DNA of 64,000 nt from Pyronema omphalodes (lineage: Eukaryota > Ascomycota > Pezizomycetes > Pezizales > Pyronemataceae): contig JAJJXM010000019.1 in NCBI GenBank assembly GCA_024516155.1, positions 1-64,000 of the forward strand, written 5' to 3'. Position 1 is the first letter of the stretch, and each line of letters starts with the position of its first letter. The notes under the pieces are model-generated. The model did no database searches and was not told the origin of the DNA. It worked only from the letters and a program-made list of their open reading frames with translations. The position numbers and the translations under genes were made by a program. Below are positions 1 to 11,263 of the stretch, piece after piece.

Positions 1-300
1 AATCTTCGCTTCAGCGACGCTGCCGTACTCAAGGGTAGCAAGACATTTTCGGTCTTTGATTTCGTTCCTTTCAACGGCGTATCATTCGATATTACAAAGG
101 CTACTTGGAACCAACGCACGGGTTACCGTAACAACGAGTTGGCAATATTTAAGGTCGGTGAAGGGTCTGACTTGGTTTATTCTTTCCGTTGTCCCACAGA
201 TGGAAAGGGGTTGAACTTTGAGTTGGCTCCAAGCAACGGGGATTCTGAGATTCAGTGGAATTACAACTGGAACCAGGGACTCTGGCTTCAGCTTCTTTAA
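1..300 (+). CDS. 3' end of an unrecognised protein-coding gene (partial)
   Basis: Frame 1 is open from the first base of the window to a TAA at 298-300, giving 99 residues. The composition looks genuinely coding: mixed, with many aromatic residues and no repeats. The C-terminus is rich in Trp, Asn and Leu and ends WNQGLWLQLL. There is no start codon or intron signal in this stretch, so it is the last exon (or part of it) of a gene that begins upstream of the window. I do not recognise the family. No membrane segment is visible, and there is a single cysteine. The minus-strand ORF over the same DNA looks like its shadow. Confidence 0.6.
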   Translation, partial: NLRFSDAAVLKGSKTFSVFDFVPFNGVSFDITKATWNQRTGYRNNELAIFKVGEGSDLVYSFRCPTDGKGLNFELAPSNGDSEIQWNYNWNQGLWLQLL

Positions 301-2039
301 AGGTATCGCTTGAAAGTATGGGTGGAATTGGAAGTTAAGGAGGAGGAAAACGAGCAGGTGGTGAGGGATTAGGGACTTTAGGTGCAAAATGGAAAAGACA
401 TGGAGGTGGAGGGTCAGGGAGGATTTACCGGTAGGATCATCAGTAGGGTCTTAGGGTATGTGGTTAGGGTATGGTGGGGTTAGGGTGTGCCGGTGGGCTC
501 GGCGTAGGGAATAGTTGTAGGGAATGACCATGATGATGGGACATGAGGTGGAAATAAGAGTTGTAGGAACTTTCATTAATTAACTTGAATCTGCGGTGGT
601 TTATCTAATTTGAGAATAATTAGATGGGGATGAGGCGGTCTTTATGAGAGATTTTGATACTAGCTATTGTCGCCCTCTTGAAAGTTGTAATGTTTTCATT
701 GGCTAATGATAGAAACAATAATTGATGGCATTGTTTATTTCGGGGAAATGTTTAATTGTTTCCATAATTTTGATATTTCAGGAAACAATTCGCGTGATGT
801 ATTGCGTTCCGCTGCGTTCATCGACTCAAATAGGTGGCCCGGGAAAGTGTAATATTACTACTTTCCGTATTGTTCTAGAAGATCTTCACCCGGGGCTTCG
901 ATGGAGCTTTCTTAGGTATTGACGGGGCATCACTAGGTCATCAACGGTCTCGCTAGAACTTTGCCGGGGCTTCTTTTGAGGTGGACGTGCGTAGCAATTG
1001 GTGAATTACGATGATGTTTTGGAGGTCTGTTTCCACTCCGACCGGTAATTATGCTCTTGCCGTCACTCGTCATGGTTAGATGCGCCGGCCAGGACAAGCT
1101 GTTTCTCATGGTGGCGGCCGGGGCGTCGCGTTGCGCCTCGTACCGATTGCGGTTCGGGGTCTGATCGCGGGGCTAAATGGAAGCCAAGACCACGCACGTT
1201 GTCCCAAAAGATGTGTGATTTCCCGAGATATCGCTTCTTTGGCAGGCTCCAATTTGCTGGCAATCTGGTTGCCATAGCTCTCATTTCCCCGTCGGTGATG
1301 CGGTCTGGTTTATGTCGGTTAGACCCACGGTCGAGGCACCTCTGCCACTCTGATCGCTCTCCGAGCCAAGCGGCCGTATCGGGACAAAGCGCGATGCGTT
1401 GATGCAGGAAGCTGGCAATGAAGTTTATGGAACTGGCAGCGAGCTGGCGGAGGAGAGGTGGGATAGGTCGAGATGATAGGTGAATGGAGGTGAGCTGCAG
1501 AATGAGTTGCAGAAGAGCAGCAGGAGGCGGACTGTTGGAAGCTGCTGAGTGGAAGAGAGTGATGAGAGTAGTGAGTAGTGAGAGGAGGGCAGAGTAGAGG
1601 ACAGAGGTACTCAGTAAGACAGCCTCAAGCTCTATACCCTTCCCGTCCATCAAGAGCCAGCTATCCCTCCCCCCTCCCCCCTCTCCAGAGAAACCACCCC
1701 CCTCCTCTCTTAGAAACTGCATCATCATTCAGCACCCACTCCCCCCCCCCCCCGTAGAACACCCCCCCCATAGAGCCACCCCCCCCTCCAAACACCCCCT
1801 GTACCCCCCCTCCCCCCTACTGCCCCCCCCTCCACCGCCCAAATAATCCTCATAACCCCACCTCTGACGGGAGCACGCTAAGCCGCTGCTAAGTACCTGA
1901 GGCCTTCTCGACCAGACTGCCCTCTCACTGTCCTCCGCTTCCACCTACTCCTTCACCTCCATCCATCAGTCTCCATCTCGAGCCGTATCGAGAAGTAACA
2001 AACACAACAACTACAACACATTCACATACACATCTCACA
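301..2039. other. intergenic region and GDI1 promoter side, no supported gene
   Basis: I see no convincing gene in this 1.7 kb. Bases 400-560 are G/T-rich with degenerate TTAGGGT-like words. Bases 1640-1830 are extremely pyrimidine-rich with several C-runs, including one of 13 C starting at 1741; the overlapping minus-strand ORFs are Gly/Ser/Pro-rich products of that composition. The 1950-2039 segment before the GDI1 ATG is CA/CT-rich, as usual for a fungal 5' leader. Confidence 0.5.
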
Positions 2040-3977
2040 ATGGAAGATCTCAACGAGGAATACGACGTTGTCGTTGTCGGAACTGGTACGGAGCTTCCCC
2101 CCTTCCCCGCCAATCACCATCACAGCCAACAGCATAGCAACCCCTCGACAACATCGTCAATGACAAGCTTAAGCTAACACCACTTTTCAGGACTCACCGA
2201 GTGTATCCTCTCTGGGTACGTCACTCTACAAAATTCATCTCGATTCTATCAAACAGCTTCAATTAACACTTCTGCAGTGTCTTCGGATCTGAGGGAAAGA
2301 AGGTCCTTAACATCGATGCCAACTCCTACTATGGAGGGTATGTTCATCAAAACTCCATTTCCATCAGAGCTATAGCTAACTCAATTGCACAGAGAGAGTG
2401 CAAGTTTGAACATGTTCGACGTCAGTAGCCATAGATGAACCGTGCACGCGCCGAATTATACTGACTAGCTGGTAGATGTGGAAGAAGTTCAGATGGTCCG
2501 ACGAGGAGAGACGGAAGGAGGAGGAGCGCAAGAAGGAGATCGAGCAGCTCGAGAATGACGAGCGGGAGGCCGAGGACAAGCGTCGGGCCGCCGCTAAGGA
2601 GGCCGGTGACGAGAGCTACAAGCCCGCCCCCAAGGCCCCCAGACCCGAGCAGGTCGGACCGAACCCCCCTGAGGTTTTCGGAACCGATGCTCGCGCCTGG
2701 AACCAGTGGCACATCTCCTTGACTCCCAAGTTCTTGATGGCCGATGGAGAGTTGACCCGCATTCTTCACCAAACCGGTGTCACCCAGTACATCGACCTTC
2801 TTTCCGTCCATGGATCTTTCGTCGTCAAGAAGGGTGTCCCCTCAAGGGTTCCCTCTACCCGTGTTGAGGCCGTCAAGTCTCCTCTCGTTTCCACTATGCA
2901 GAAGTACTACATGCAGAACTTCTTGCAGTTCATCGCTTCTTACAAGGAGGACGACCCATCCACCCACAAGAAGGGTATGTTGAGTGCTGAAAGTCGATGA
3001 ATTAGAGCTAATTGCATTTCAGGTCTTGACCTTGACAAGAACACCATGCGTGAGGCCTACGAAATCTTCGGACTCGATGCCTGGACCTCTGAGTTCATCG
3101 GACACGCCATGGCTCTCTACGCCGAGGACTCTTACCTCGACCGCCCTGCCCGTGAGCCCATTGAGCGTATCATCCTCTACGTCAAGTCCATGGCCCGTTT
3201 CGGAAACTCCCCCTACATCTTCCCTCTCTACGGTCTTGGAGAGCTTCCCGAGCGTTTCTCCTTCTTGTCCGCCGTCTATGGAGGTACCTACGCCTTGAAC
3301 ACTCCTCTCCAGGAGATCCTCTACGATGATGCCGGAAAGGTTTCCGGAGTCCGCTTCCCCCACCCCATCACCAAGAAGGACACCGTCGTCAAGACCAAGA
3401 AGGTCATTGCCGACCCCACCTACTTCCTCGGAACCGAGAGAATCCGCCCCGTCGGAAAGCTCGTCCGTGCCATCTGTGTCCTTCAGCACCCCGTTGATGG
3501 AACCGACGGTGCCGAGTCCGCCCAGATCATCATCCCCGCCTCCCAGATGGGACGCAAGAACGACATTTACATCTCCGTGTTGTCTTCCGTCTTCAACGTC
3601 TGCCCCAAGGGATTCTACCTTGCTTCCGTTTCCACCATGATCGAGAACCCCGACAGCGGAAACCCCCACGCCGAGCTCGAGCCCGGTTTCGAGCGTCTCG
3701 GACTTGGTGCTGGACAGCTCGGTGCTTCTGAGGAGAAGTTCATCCAGGAGGTTGAGTTGTACGAGCCCGTTGAGGACGGAACCAGAGACAACGTCTTCAT
3801 CTCCCGCTCTTACGACTCAACTACCCACTTCGAGACTTGCACAGGTATGTTTTTATCAAACCCAAATTTTTCAAACGGATAACTGACTTTCCAACAGATG
3901 ATGTCAAGGACATCTACAGGCGTGTCGAGGGTAAGGACTTGGTCATCAAGGAGAGAAAGGACAAGGCGGAAGAGTAA
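2040..3977 (+). CDS. GDI1: Rab GDP-dissociation inhibitor
   Basis: Seven exons by eye: 2040-2085, 2191-2215, 2278-2337, 2393-2420, 2476-2974, 3023-3844 and 3898-3977, giving 519 aa. GDI extracts GDP-bound, prenylated Rab GTPases from membranes and returns them to donor compartments in the cytosol. The N-terminus has the FAD-fold-like motif VVVVGTGLTECILSG (residues 10-24) and the SYYGGESASLN block. Later blocks typical of the GDI/REP family include SPYIFPLYGLGELPERFS and the C-terminal Rab-binding platform region. Start chosen because the glycine-rich strand begins about ten residues in, as in other GDIs. Odd feature: between WKKFRW and SLTPKF there is a long Lys/Glu/Arg/Ala-rich charged insertion (about residues 60-105), where family members have a short loop. 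This makes the protein about 50-60 residues longer than the usual 440-470. The reading frame through all splice sites is intact. Confidence 0.93.
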
Positions 3978-4678
3978 GCTTTGGGTTTTATTAAGGTTAT
4001 TGGTACATTCATTTAATAATAGTGGTATTGTATTTCGTTGTTATATCAAAGCGTAGCGAAGCCGTTGCAATTGGTTTTTGAGCAGAAATGGGTACAATTG
4101 GTCCCGGGAAGGTTTAGGAATTGACTTTCGCATTTTTTCGTTTGCAGTGACGTTCCGTTTGGTGTGTTTGATGTTGTGAACCGGTGTGGGGAAGCTTTCT
4201 GAAGCTATGATGGAAGCTTTGGAAGCGTCTGAAGATGTGATTCGTGAAAGCTTCCCTCGCAGCTGCGTGTGCGTGTTGTGCTTGTTCGTTGGCCAATCTA
4301 TTATTGGAAATCTTGGCACCGTTGAGAGAAAGTAACCTTAATTGGTAATAGAGCTCTTGACCCCTCCCGGCTGCTTCAGGGTGCGATCTTCGAAGCAACG
4401 GGAACAGGGGTTCGTGCTTGCTTGGCCGGCGACGACGACGACGGCGCGAAACAAGGCACGTCGCAGGTCGTCGCACATCAGTTACGCAGTGGACCTGGAA
4501 GGCCGAGTCGTCCGTGACATTTACACCTTACACCTTGACAACCGCGCGACGCACAGACGAACCACAGGAAGCAAACCTCTTACTGTCGCTACTCTCGCTA
4601 CCCTCGCTACCGATACTGCATTTAATACGCTCGCTACGCTTTTTTAAACGAATTACGCTCGATATTCGCGACGGAAAT
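3978..4678. other. GDI1 3' region and ROT1 promoter
   Basis: Convergent-free spacer between two plus-strand genes. It holds the GDI1 3' UTR and, from about 4340, a more GC-rich stretch leading into the ROT1 5' leader. ORFs on both strands here are short and low in complexity (Arg- and Thr-rich); I do not support them. Confidence 0.5.
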
Positions 4679-5931
4679 ATGTTGCCGAAGACCTTAATAC
4701 TGCTTGTGGCGGCGGCGACTACAGCTACCGCTCAAGCGACGGTGTCGGATCCACAACTTGTGGGAACCTGGGTTTCGAAAAGTGGAACGGTTGTTACGGG
4801 TCCGGTATGTTTTGCGGTTTATACTTCTTGAGAAGCTTGAAGTGAGGGAGAAGTCATGAAGCTGATTTTATGGGACGAAATAGGATATCTATAACCCCAC
4901 GGCGGATATTCTTAATGAACCCAGACTTCCGGGAAGCAGCTTTTCTTTCACTGCTGATGGACATTATGAAAACGCGTTATACACTGTTGTTGCGAATCGT
5001 ATGTTGTACCCAACTTTGTTTCCCTCGTTTCACTCTACATGTTTTCAACGAGCTCTTGGTTTTCTATAACGGATTTCTGGCTCCTTTATCAGCAGTTGGG
5101 ATGGCTTCTGCTTGATATTTTGCTCTACACTTTGTTTCCCTACGGAAGAAAGGAGGCCATCACAACCAAAAGATCGTCATCAGGAGTGAAGGAAAAGATC
5201 TACATGAGGCTGACAACCGCTGATCATAGCCACCACCCCAAGCTGTCCCTCAGCCGTAATCCAGTGGCAACATGGAACCTATATCCTTCATGCAAACGGC
5301 TCTTTATCGCTTCAACCTATAAAAGAGGACGGAAGACAGCTTTATGCTGATCCTTGTACGAACGATAAGAGTATTTATACCAAGTATAATCAAACTGAGA
5401 TATACAAGGTATGTTGTTGTCGTTAGATAGTTTCTAGGGCTTGATGAGCCCTTCCTGGCTTTTTTCCGGGTCCCGTGGAAGGAAGGGAGCTTGGCTTGCT
5501 CGGCTTTCAGTCACTACCGCTCCAAAATGTCTACCTGAAGTCACTCCTGACTATCCCCCATCCCATAATTTTCACCTCCCACCGCCTTATCCCCCTTCAA
5601 TTCACCTACTAACATCCCCCAGTGGTACGAAGTCATCACCGACACCCGCCACAAAAAGCCGCGATTGAATCTCTACCAATTCGACGGAGCGCCAGCAAAC
5701 CCATTATACCTCGAATACAGACCTCCACAAATGCTTCCTACTACACCATTTCATTCCACCAGACCCACGGATACTGAAAACAAAAAGGGAAGGAGAAAGA
5801 GAGATCTTGGGTATGAGGCTATTAGAAATATTAAGGGTGTGGAGAAATTGGGAAGTGTTAAGGAGGAGTGGGTGGTGTTGTTGGGTCTGGGTATGACTGC
5901 GTTGGGAAGTGTGGGGTTCTTTTGGTTTTAG
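4679..5931 (+). CDS. ROT1: Rot1-type ER membrane chaperone / cell-wall synthesis protein
   Basis: Four exons: 4679-4804, 4884-4998, 5230-5408 and 5623-5931, giving 242 aa, close to the usual 240-260 of Rot1. Residues 1-19 are a signal peptide (MLPKTLILLVAAATTATAQ). The luminal domain starts with GTWVSKSGTVVTGP, followed by FTADGHYENALY and QWQHGTYILHANGSL, then NLYQFDGAPANPLYLEYRPP, all hallmark Rot1 blocks. A single C-terminal hydrophobic segment (about residues 224-240, ending FFWF) anchors it in the ER membrane. Rot1 is an ER chaperone needed for beta-1,6-glucan synthesis, N-/O-glycosylation and protein folding. The splice joins are set by family similarity: residue P42 to D43, the NP(TTPSCPSA) join, and the K/WYEV join. 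The upstream in-frame extension lacks similarity, so the ATG before the signal peptide was taken as the start. Confidence 0.9.
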
Positions 5932-6433
5932 GGATTCGGGGGCGTTGACTGCGTGGTGGGATAAATAAGGAAAATAGGGAGAGGAATTGAGGGGAATTTC
6001 AAGCCCGCCCGGAGGGGGGAGGGGTGGACTGAAGAAGGAGAAATAAACAAAGATGGCCGAAAAGGAGGGGGAAGAAGAGAAGCAGAAGGAACAATGCCAA
6101 CCAAGGAGTAATGTAATTCAACGACAAGTTCATAAAAATTTGATAACTTGACGAGGGGAGATCCAACAAAGAAAATGTATTTTGGGCAGGATACCAGATA
6201 TGCCGAATATAGGAATGTTTTTTCTTTTTTTTTTTTGTTTGTAGCTGTGTGTATTTCTGGCGTAAATACCGATTTAAAGAATGAAGTTAAGTTGTTTTAT
6301 ATGATTTATTGATTGATTGATTGGATTTTTTTTTTTTTTTTTGCTGGTGATGAAGAGTCTGGTAATACCTATAGACTGGCTAATTGGAATACAGTCGAAC
6401 TGTATTGGCCAACTTCATCGTGGTATTTTAATT

Positions 6434-6495
6434 CTGCCATTGCCATTGCCATTTCCATTTCCATTACCATTACCATTACCATTACCATTACCATT
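6434..6495. repeat. (CCATTN)n hexanucleotide microsatellite
   Basis: About ten units of a 6-bp repeat that changes in phase from CCATTG through CCATTT to CCATTA. Overlapping ORFs are its translation. Confidence 0.85.
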
Positions 6496-7119
6496 ATTAC
6501 CCACTCAATACCACTACCCACTAATTACTATTATCCCCAACCCCACCATCACAACCCCCAACCTCACAAACCCCAACCTCAAATTCCTCAAATTATACAC
6601 AATCCAATCTAACCCCCAACTTTCCAATAACCAATAATCTAGATCTCTAAACCCAGAAACCCTCGAATCACGATTACCTCCATACCCTAATAGTACCCCT
6701 TGACATCACCCAATATCCTAAAGATCACAGAAATGTATTTCTTTCACCGCCGTTGCATAAGGTAGCATAATATCATCAAGAAACATGTCCCATCTGCCAT
6801 GTGCCATGTGGATGGTGGATGGTGGATTGTGGATTGTAGAATCGGACGTAGTCTTCGGCTTGGTAGTCATAGTCATAGTCATAGTTATTATTACTGCTGA
6901 ATATCCTGAATAAGTCCTACAGTTAGGTTTGAGTTAAATGATGATCTTTTTATAATTTTTATTAACTTCAGATGGATTGGGGATGATGATGGCCAAGACC
7001 AAGACCAAGACGAGTGGAGCCGGTGCTGAGCTATATCTGGCTATGTAGTTATGACTTGTCTTATCTTATCTTATCATTGGGACTGGATTGGGTAGGGTGA
7101 GGTCTTATGGGGTTACATG

Positions 7120-7235
7120 GGGAAATGGGGGGAATGGGGAAAATGGGGGAAATGGGGGAATGGGGGAAAATGGGGGAATGGGGGAAATGGGGGAATGGGG
7201 GAAATGGGGGGAAATGGGGGAAATGGGGGAAAGGA
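7120..7235. repeat. GGGGGAAAT / GGGGGAAT short tandem repeat
   Basis: About a dozen G-rich units of 7-9 bp, alternating between G4-6 blocks and AAT/AAAT. The strand bias (runs of 4-6 G) could allow G-quadruplex formation; this is inference only. Confidence 0.8.
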
Positions 7236-8541
7236 TTTATGATAATTATTGAGTTGTGTTTAATAAAGCCATGATTCACGAGTTTCATTGTATATGATCC
7301 CATCTCGGGGGCGATTGGAGTTGATTTTTGATAGATACACCGCCTAACTTTAAGGCTGAGGTAATGGTAGAGTTTTATGTAGCTATCCGGTATAATCTGA
7401 TTGGTTAGGTTTGTGCGGGGTGAAATGTACAGAGTTATCGGAATAGCAAATGTGAGAGGAAGGTAGGGAGTCATGATGGATGATTCGATTTTTGAAGCTA
7501 TGGTGAACCGAAATTTTATTGGGGTTTTCAGGAGGACAGGAGGAATTTGAAATTTATAGATGGAAGATAAATGGCCATGATGTTTCAATTAAATCGGGGC
7601 TATTTCAAGGAAACCTCCGGTCTTCAAAACTAGGCCTTGATGAGAGGTGCAGTACTCTACACCTAGCTTGTCAGCTCGGGTATCAGGTTCTGATATCTGC
7701 ATATAACGCTTCACAACGTTGACATAAACATTAGTAAACACGAGCCGGTATCTAAATAAGCAGCAAACACAAGCCTCAGTTTTACTCCGAGTGGACATTT
7801 TTTTTTTTTTTTTTTTTTGAGTCTTGGAAGAAATCCTCATCACCGCGGCCCAATCACAAATCACGGTCAAGAGGTAAGTTCAGCTTACTAACCTCAACCA
7901 TTGCAACTAAACTCTCTGCTACATCTTAATGTGTCACTGTGGATTTGTCACAGCTACTGTTGCGTTTCCAATCACCTTTGAAATTAACTGTAATTGCACT
8001 ATCGGTAGAACGCGAGGGATCATCGTTTTCTTCCTTCCGGAGGAACAGATTGCTTTCACCTCGAGATAAACTTAGGAATATAGGATGTCACGAGTTTGAG
8101 AATAATGTACTTCAGCCTGGGTATTGCAAGTTGTATAAAAGTATTTCTATTGCCAACCGCAAGGAAGGGAAAGCTTGGGCATTATGAAAGCGGGTTTAAG
8201 GCTTCTGGAAGAGGGGGAGAGGGGAAATGATTAGAGCCTATTAGAAGACTAGGTAAAGCATGTTGCAGGATAAAACGTCGGTACACTGAAGGTTATCGAG
8301 TGTGATGTAAGGAGTGTGCACGGTGTTTTTGACCCGGGGTTCAATTGTATCTTCCTAATGAATAACAACACATGGTATCTTTCAATAACTATGCCGGAAC
8401 CTATGTCTAGTAAAACTCGCTAATATCTTATGTACCTTCGTATTTGCATTACCACGTAACTAATCATCATCCACTGCATTACCTCTGTGCACCGTAACCA
8501 TTAATACCGTCTCCAATCACATCGTGGTGGCGTGTGGAAAC

Positions 8542-9863
8542 TCACCCGCTCTTCGGAGTCGCCACAATTCCAAGCAGCTGGAACTCCCCGTTAATCGCCG
8601 CCTTCCACAACCGAATCTTTCCATCGTCACCAGTGGAACTCAAAATAGTGCCCGTAGCATTCCAAGCCACCTTCCAAACCTCACTCCTATGGTCTCCAAA
8701 GTCCGCTACCTTCTCCACATTCCATCTCTCCGTCACCTCCTCCCCATCACCTTCAGGCTCCTCTCCTCCAAGGCCCTGGGACAACCCAGCACCCTTCTTA
8801 CGACTGATAGTCCTCACCTGCTGCACCGGCTTAACTGCCACAACTCCTCCACTCGTCAACTTGAAGATCCTAACATGGCCGTCCTTACAGGCCGTAGCGA
8901 TGAGATGATAGTTCCTGCCCATAGTAACAGCCCAGGCAACATCTCTAACCAATCCACCATGACCAGGTAGCTCTTCAGCGGCCCTGAACTTGCCAGCAGC
9001 ATTATGTCTGTACACACGGACAGTATCCATAGCACCAACAACCAGCTGTTCACCGCCCCATCTGCTGGGACAGAAAGCGAGGCAAAAAGCAACTTCACTC
9101 TCGCTAGGTGGAGGAGTAGGGATGGCCTTTATGCTGTCTACTAGGACCCAGTGGGAAAGGTCATGAGGCTCGCGGCATTCGTAGATCGAAACGGTTCCGT
9201 CAGTAGAGATGAAGGCAATTTTGAGACCGGTACTGGAGGATGAGGAGGAGGCTTGAGTAGGAGGGAAGGCAATGGATAAGACAGCGGTACGGGATTCGGC
9301 CGTCATTTGGAATTGACGCTTCCATCGGTGAGGGGAGACTAGGCAGGGTCAGCAGCTGACAAGCAGACTGGACATCGAGGGAGCTATATACGTTTTGGTT
9401 CTACAAGAAATCTATTAGTAAAAAGAGCTTTAAATCTCTCAATATGGAGGTGAGAATACCCATTTCCTGCTCCTCCCAGATACGGACATGGCGGTCGTAA
9501 GAACATGTCGCGAGGATCTGGCCGTGTTCAGGAGGACCCCAGATAACCTTTACAATGCTTGCGTCATGAGCTTTAACCTCACCACTCTTACTCCATTCGC
9601 CATTGTCGTCCTTATCGAAGATCTTTAATCGCTGGTCTGCGGATACGGTGGCCATGCGACGTCCATAGTAGTCTGTCGACGTTTGTTAGCCGGGATTAGC
9701 GGGGAAGAAGCAGATACAAAGTCGTGTCGAAGCTGAGGCATGAAGGATAGATACCGTAGGCGACATCGTGTACAAGATCCTCGTGGCCGGTCGGAAAGTG
9801 GACGTAGCTGCTGCTACTGGTCGTCGCGCCCAAAGGCTTCTTGAGGTCGGAGAGCTTCGACAT
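8542..9863 (-). CDS. SEH1: WD40 nucleoporin Seh1 (Nup84 complex / SEA complex subunit)
   Basis: Read on the minus strand with exons 9863-9755, 9672-9460, 9400-9392 and 9338-8542, giving 375 aa. Seh1 is a beta-propeller shared by the Nup84 nuclear-pore complex and the SEA/GATOR TORC1-regulating complex. Visible WD blocks: GHEDLVHDVAYGDYYGRRMA, then AHDASIVKVIWGPPEHGQIL, SYDRHVRIWEEQ, and C-terminal SEVWKVAWNATGTILSSTGD followed by GKIRLWKA. The order and spacing match Seh1. The third exon is only 9 nt: without splicing it, the frame hits TAG just after it, and with it the protein reads EQEMEPKLSPHRWKRQF, which fits the family. The stop (TGA at 8542-8544) overlaps a GTGAGT, so a further small exon downstream cannot be excluded. 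The tRNA-Leu lies some 380 bp upstream on the same strand. Confidence 0.88.
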
Positions 9864-10240
9864 GGTGATACTGCTTGGCTGGGATGACGCGGTTAAGCGC
9901 CGTGGGTTAGGGATTTGAGGCTACACCAGATTCAGAGCGTGATTATTGACTGGAGGTAGAGGATAGATGGGCGGAGTTGTGCAATATCTCCAGAGATATT
10001 TGGTGTTTTCGATAATCAGCTGTTTGCATAGCATGCCACTTCTGAAGCCTTGCAATTCTGCAGTAACTGGACGTCGCAAGACGTCCACAATTTTTATAAT
10101 GTTTGACACATTCAGTAGCAAAGGTACAGTTGGTTATAATCAAGGTGCAGAAAAACATCCAAGACGGCGGTTTATTGATTGCAAAGCGTACATAGATCTA
10201 CGAGAGAAGACAAAAAATGAAAGATGAAAAAAAGAATGTT
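9864..10240. other. SEH1 promoter region
   Basis: Spacer between SEH1 and tRNA-Leu, both on the minus strand. It holds the SEH1 5' leader and promoter. No supported ORF. Confidence 0.5.
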
Positions 10241-10339
10241 GACGGAAGTGGGACTTGAACCCACGCTCAGTTTCCCGAACCAGGAATCGATATTAAGGTA
10301 ACCTTAACCTGGCGCCATAACCAACTCGGCCATCCCGCC
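10241..10339 (-). tRNA. tRNA-Leu (anticodon AAG) with a 16-nt intron
   Basis: On the minus strand a complete cloverleaf can be drawn. The acceptor stem GGCGGGA pairs with TTCCGTC (three wobble/AT positions). The D-arm sequence GCCGAGTTGGTTATGGC carries the class-II (Leu) pattern. The anticodon stem is CCAGG/CCTGG, the variable arm is long, and the T-arm is GTGGG TTCAAGT CCCAC. The loop reads TTAAGG, so positions 34-36 (plus 10303-10305) are AAG, decoding CUU. A 16-nt insertion (plus 10286-10301) directly 3' of base 37 is the canonical position of nuclear tRNA introns. Removing it leaves 83 nt, normal for tRNA-Leu. Confidence 0.93.
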
Positions 10340-10707
10340 TACTATGAATTTAGCAAAAATGAAACTAGATTATTACTATACAATAATTCTACTATTCAGG
10401 AGTCATGGGAATCAACCAAAGTGAGACTAGATCAAGTCTGTGTATATCTCAAGTTTTCCAACCCTTGATGAAACGCTGCGCATGGCCGTATCAACTGATC
10501 ATTCCGTAAGCACTCTATTGCCTCGTATTCGTGTCTCAATGCATGAGCCGAGACCTGATACTCTTTTGTCAGTATTTCTCCAAAATCTATGATGTGGGTA
10601 TCCTTGTACATCGACAGACATGTTGCTTCCACCTACTTACAATTACAAATACGTAATTGGATGTTTTTACTGTAAGTGACCACTTTGTGTGGCGTTCATG
10701 GAAAAGG
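10340..10707. other. spacer between tRNA-Leu and the first cystine-knot gene
   Basis: AT-rich, no supported ORF. The last ~100 bp are part of the promoter shared by the cystine-knot peptide family. Confidence 0.45.
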
Positions 10708-10713
10708 TATAAA
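10708..10713 (+). promoter_or_regulatory. TATA box of cystine-knot gene 1
   Basis: TATAAA 84 nt before the ATG, in the context GGTATAAAGCCA. The same element with similar flanks is found upstream of the paralogues at 15.8 and 21.6 kb, so it is supported by conservation between copies. Confidence 0.7.
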
Positions 10714-10791
10714 GCCAATGGATTGTTCCTACCTTCAAGTCAAGCTCGCCAGATATCAGTTTGAATAGCAAGCCTATATTATTTATTCATC

Positions 10792-11067
10792 ATGAGATTG
10801 CTAATCTTCTTGCCGATTTTCGTTGCAATCATTGCTGGAACAGCCATTCCAGAGCAGCCTCCAGTATCAGAAGCTCTCAGTCAAGAAGCAGATCTAGTCC
10901 AACCTCAGGTCAGCCCTTCACCCTTCAAATAGAGCAATTATTCATCAATAGCTAACTCCATCGATTAGGGTATGCCGCCACCACACTGCAACGAGCGAGG
11001 GACAAAATGCAGTCACGGCATACGATGTTGTATTCCAAGGGTGTGTCGATTTGGATATTGTGTCTGA
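10792..11067 (+). CDS. small secreted cystine-knot (knottin-like) peptide, copy 1
   Basis: Two exons, 10792-10908 and 10969-11067, giving 71 aa. Exon 1 codes for a signal peptide (MRLLIFLPIFVAIIAGTAIP) and a short acidic propeptide (SEALSQEADLVQPQ). Exon 2 codes for a basic six-cysteine domain with spacing C-x6-C-x5-CC-x4-C-x4-C, ending CRFGYCV. That spacing is the inhibitor cystine knot pattern (pairing 1-4, 2-5, 3-6 known for the fold; not shown here). The 60-nt intron is phase 0 at the pro/mature border, with a CTAAC branch site before TAG. Two paralogues with the same architecture lie at 15.6 and 21.5 kb on the other strand. Knottins act as protease inhibitors, antimicrobial or effector peptides; which applies here cannot be read from the sequence. 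Confidence 0.8.
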
Positions 11068-11263
11068 AATGGTGATAAGATGCGATTTTGGAGGAGAGCC
11101 AGAATGGAAATTTACAAATTTGATTACAATTTATGTTCCTGTCAGTACGCGCTTGATTAGCTCGTGCGCTACCGATACGCGTAAAGTACTTTTTACGTTC
11201 TACTGTATACTTCGCGCGTCCGCAATAATCTCCGCGTGCTTACCCGCGTCCCGTCCCGCTGTC

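Larger units (their letters stand above)
5932..8541. other. 2.6 kb gene-free spacer rich in simple repeats
   Basis: Between the 3' ends of ROT1 (plus) and SEH1 (minus). It contains microsatellites, T-runs (6220-6236, 6326-6342, 7797-7818) and AT-rich DNA. I find no ORF with gene-like composition on either strand; the 175-residue minus ORF at 7061-7588 is partly the translation of a G-rich tandem repeat. Confidence 0.5.

Noticed and set aside
1063..1728. 221-residue minus-strand ORF upstream of GDI1
   Set aside because: Low-complexity Leu/Ser/Gly segments from a pyrimidine-rich tract, no domain, no splice logic.
4114..4476. 120-residue minus ORF between GDI1 and ROT1
   Set aside because: Arg/His/Asn-rich and low in complexity, overlaps the likely ROT1 promoter, no family signal.
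7120..7235. Regularly spaced repeat that might be taken for a CRISPR-like array
   Set aside because: Units are 7-9 bp direct tandems without unique spacers, and the genome is eukaryotic.
7061..7588. 175-residue minus ORF with PHFPHFPPFPP region
   Set aside because: Largely translation of the G-rich tandem repeat at 7120-7235; the rest has no gene-like features.
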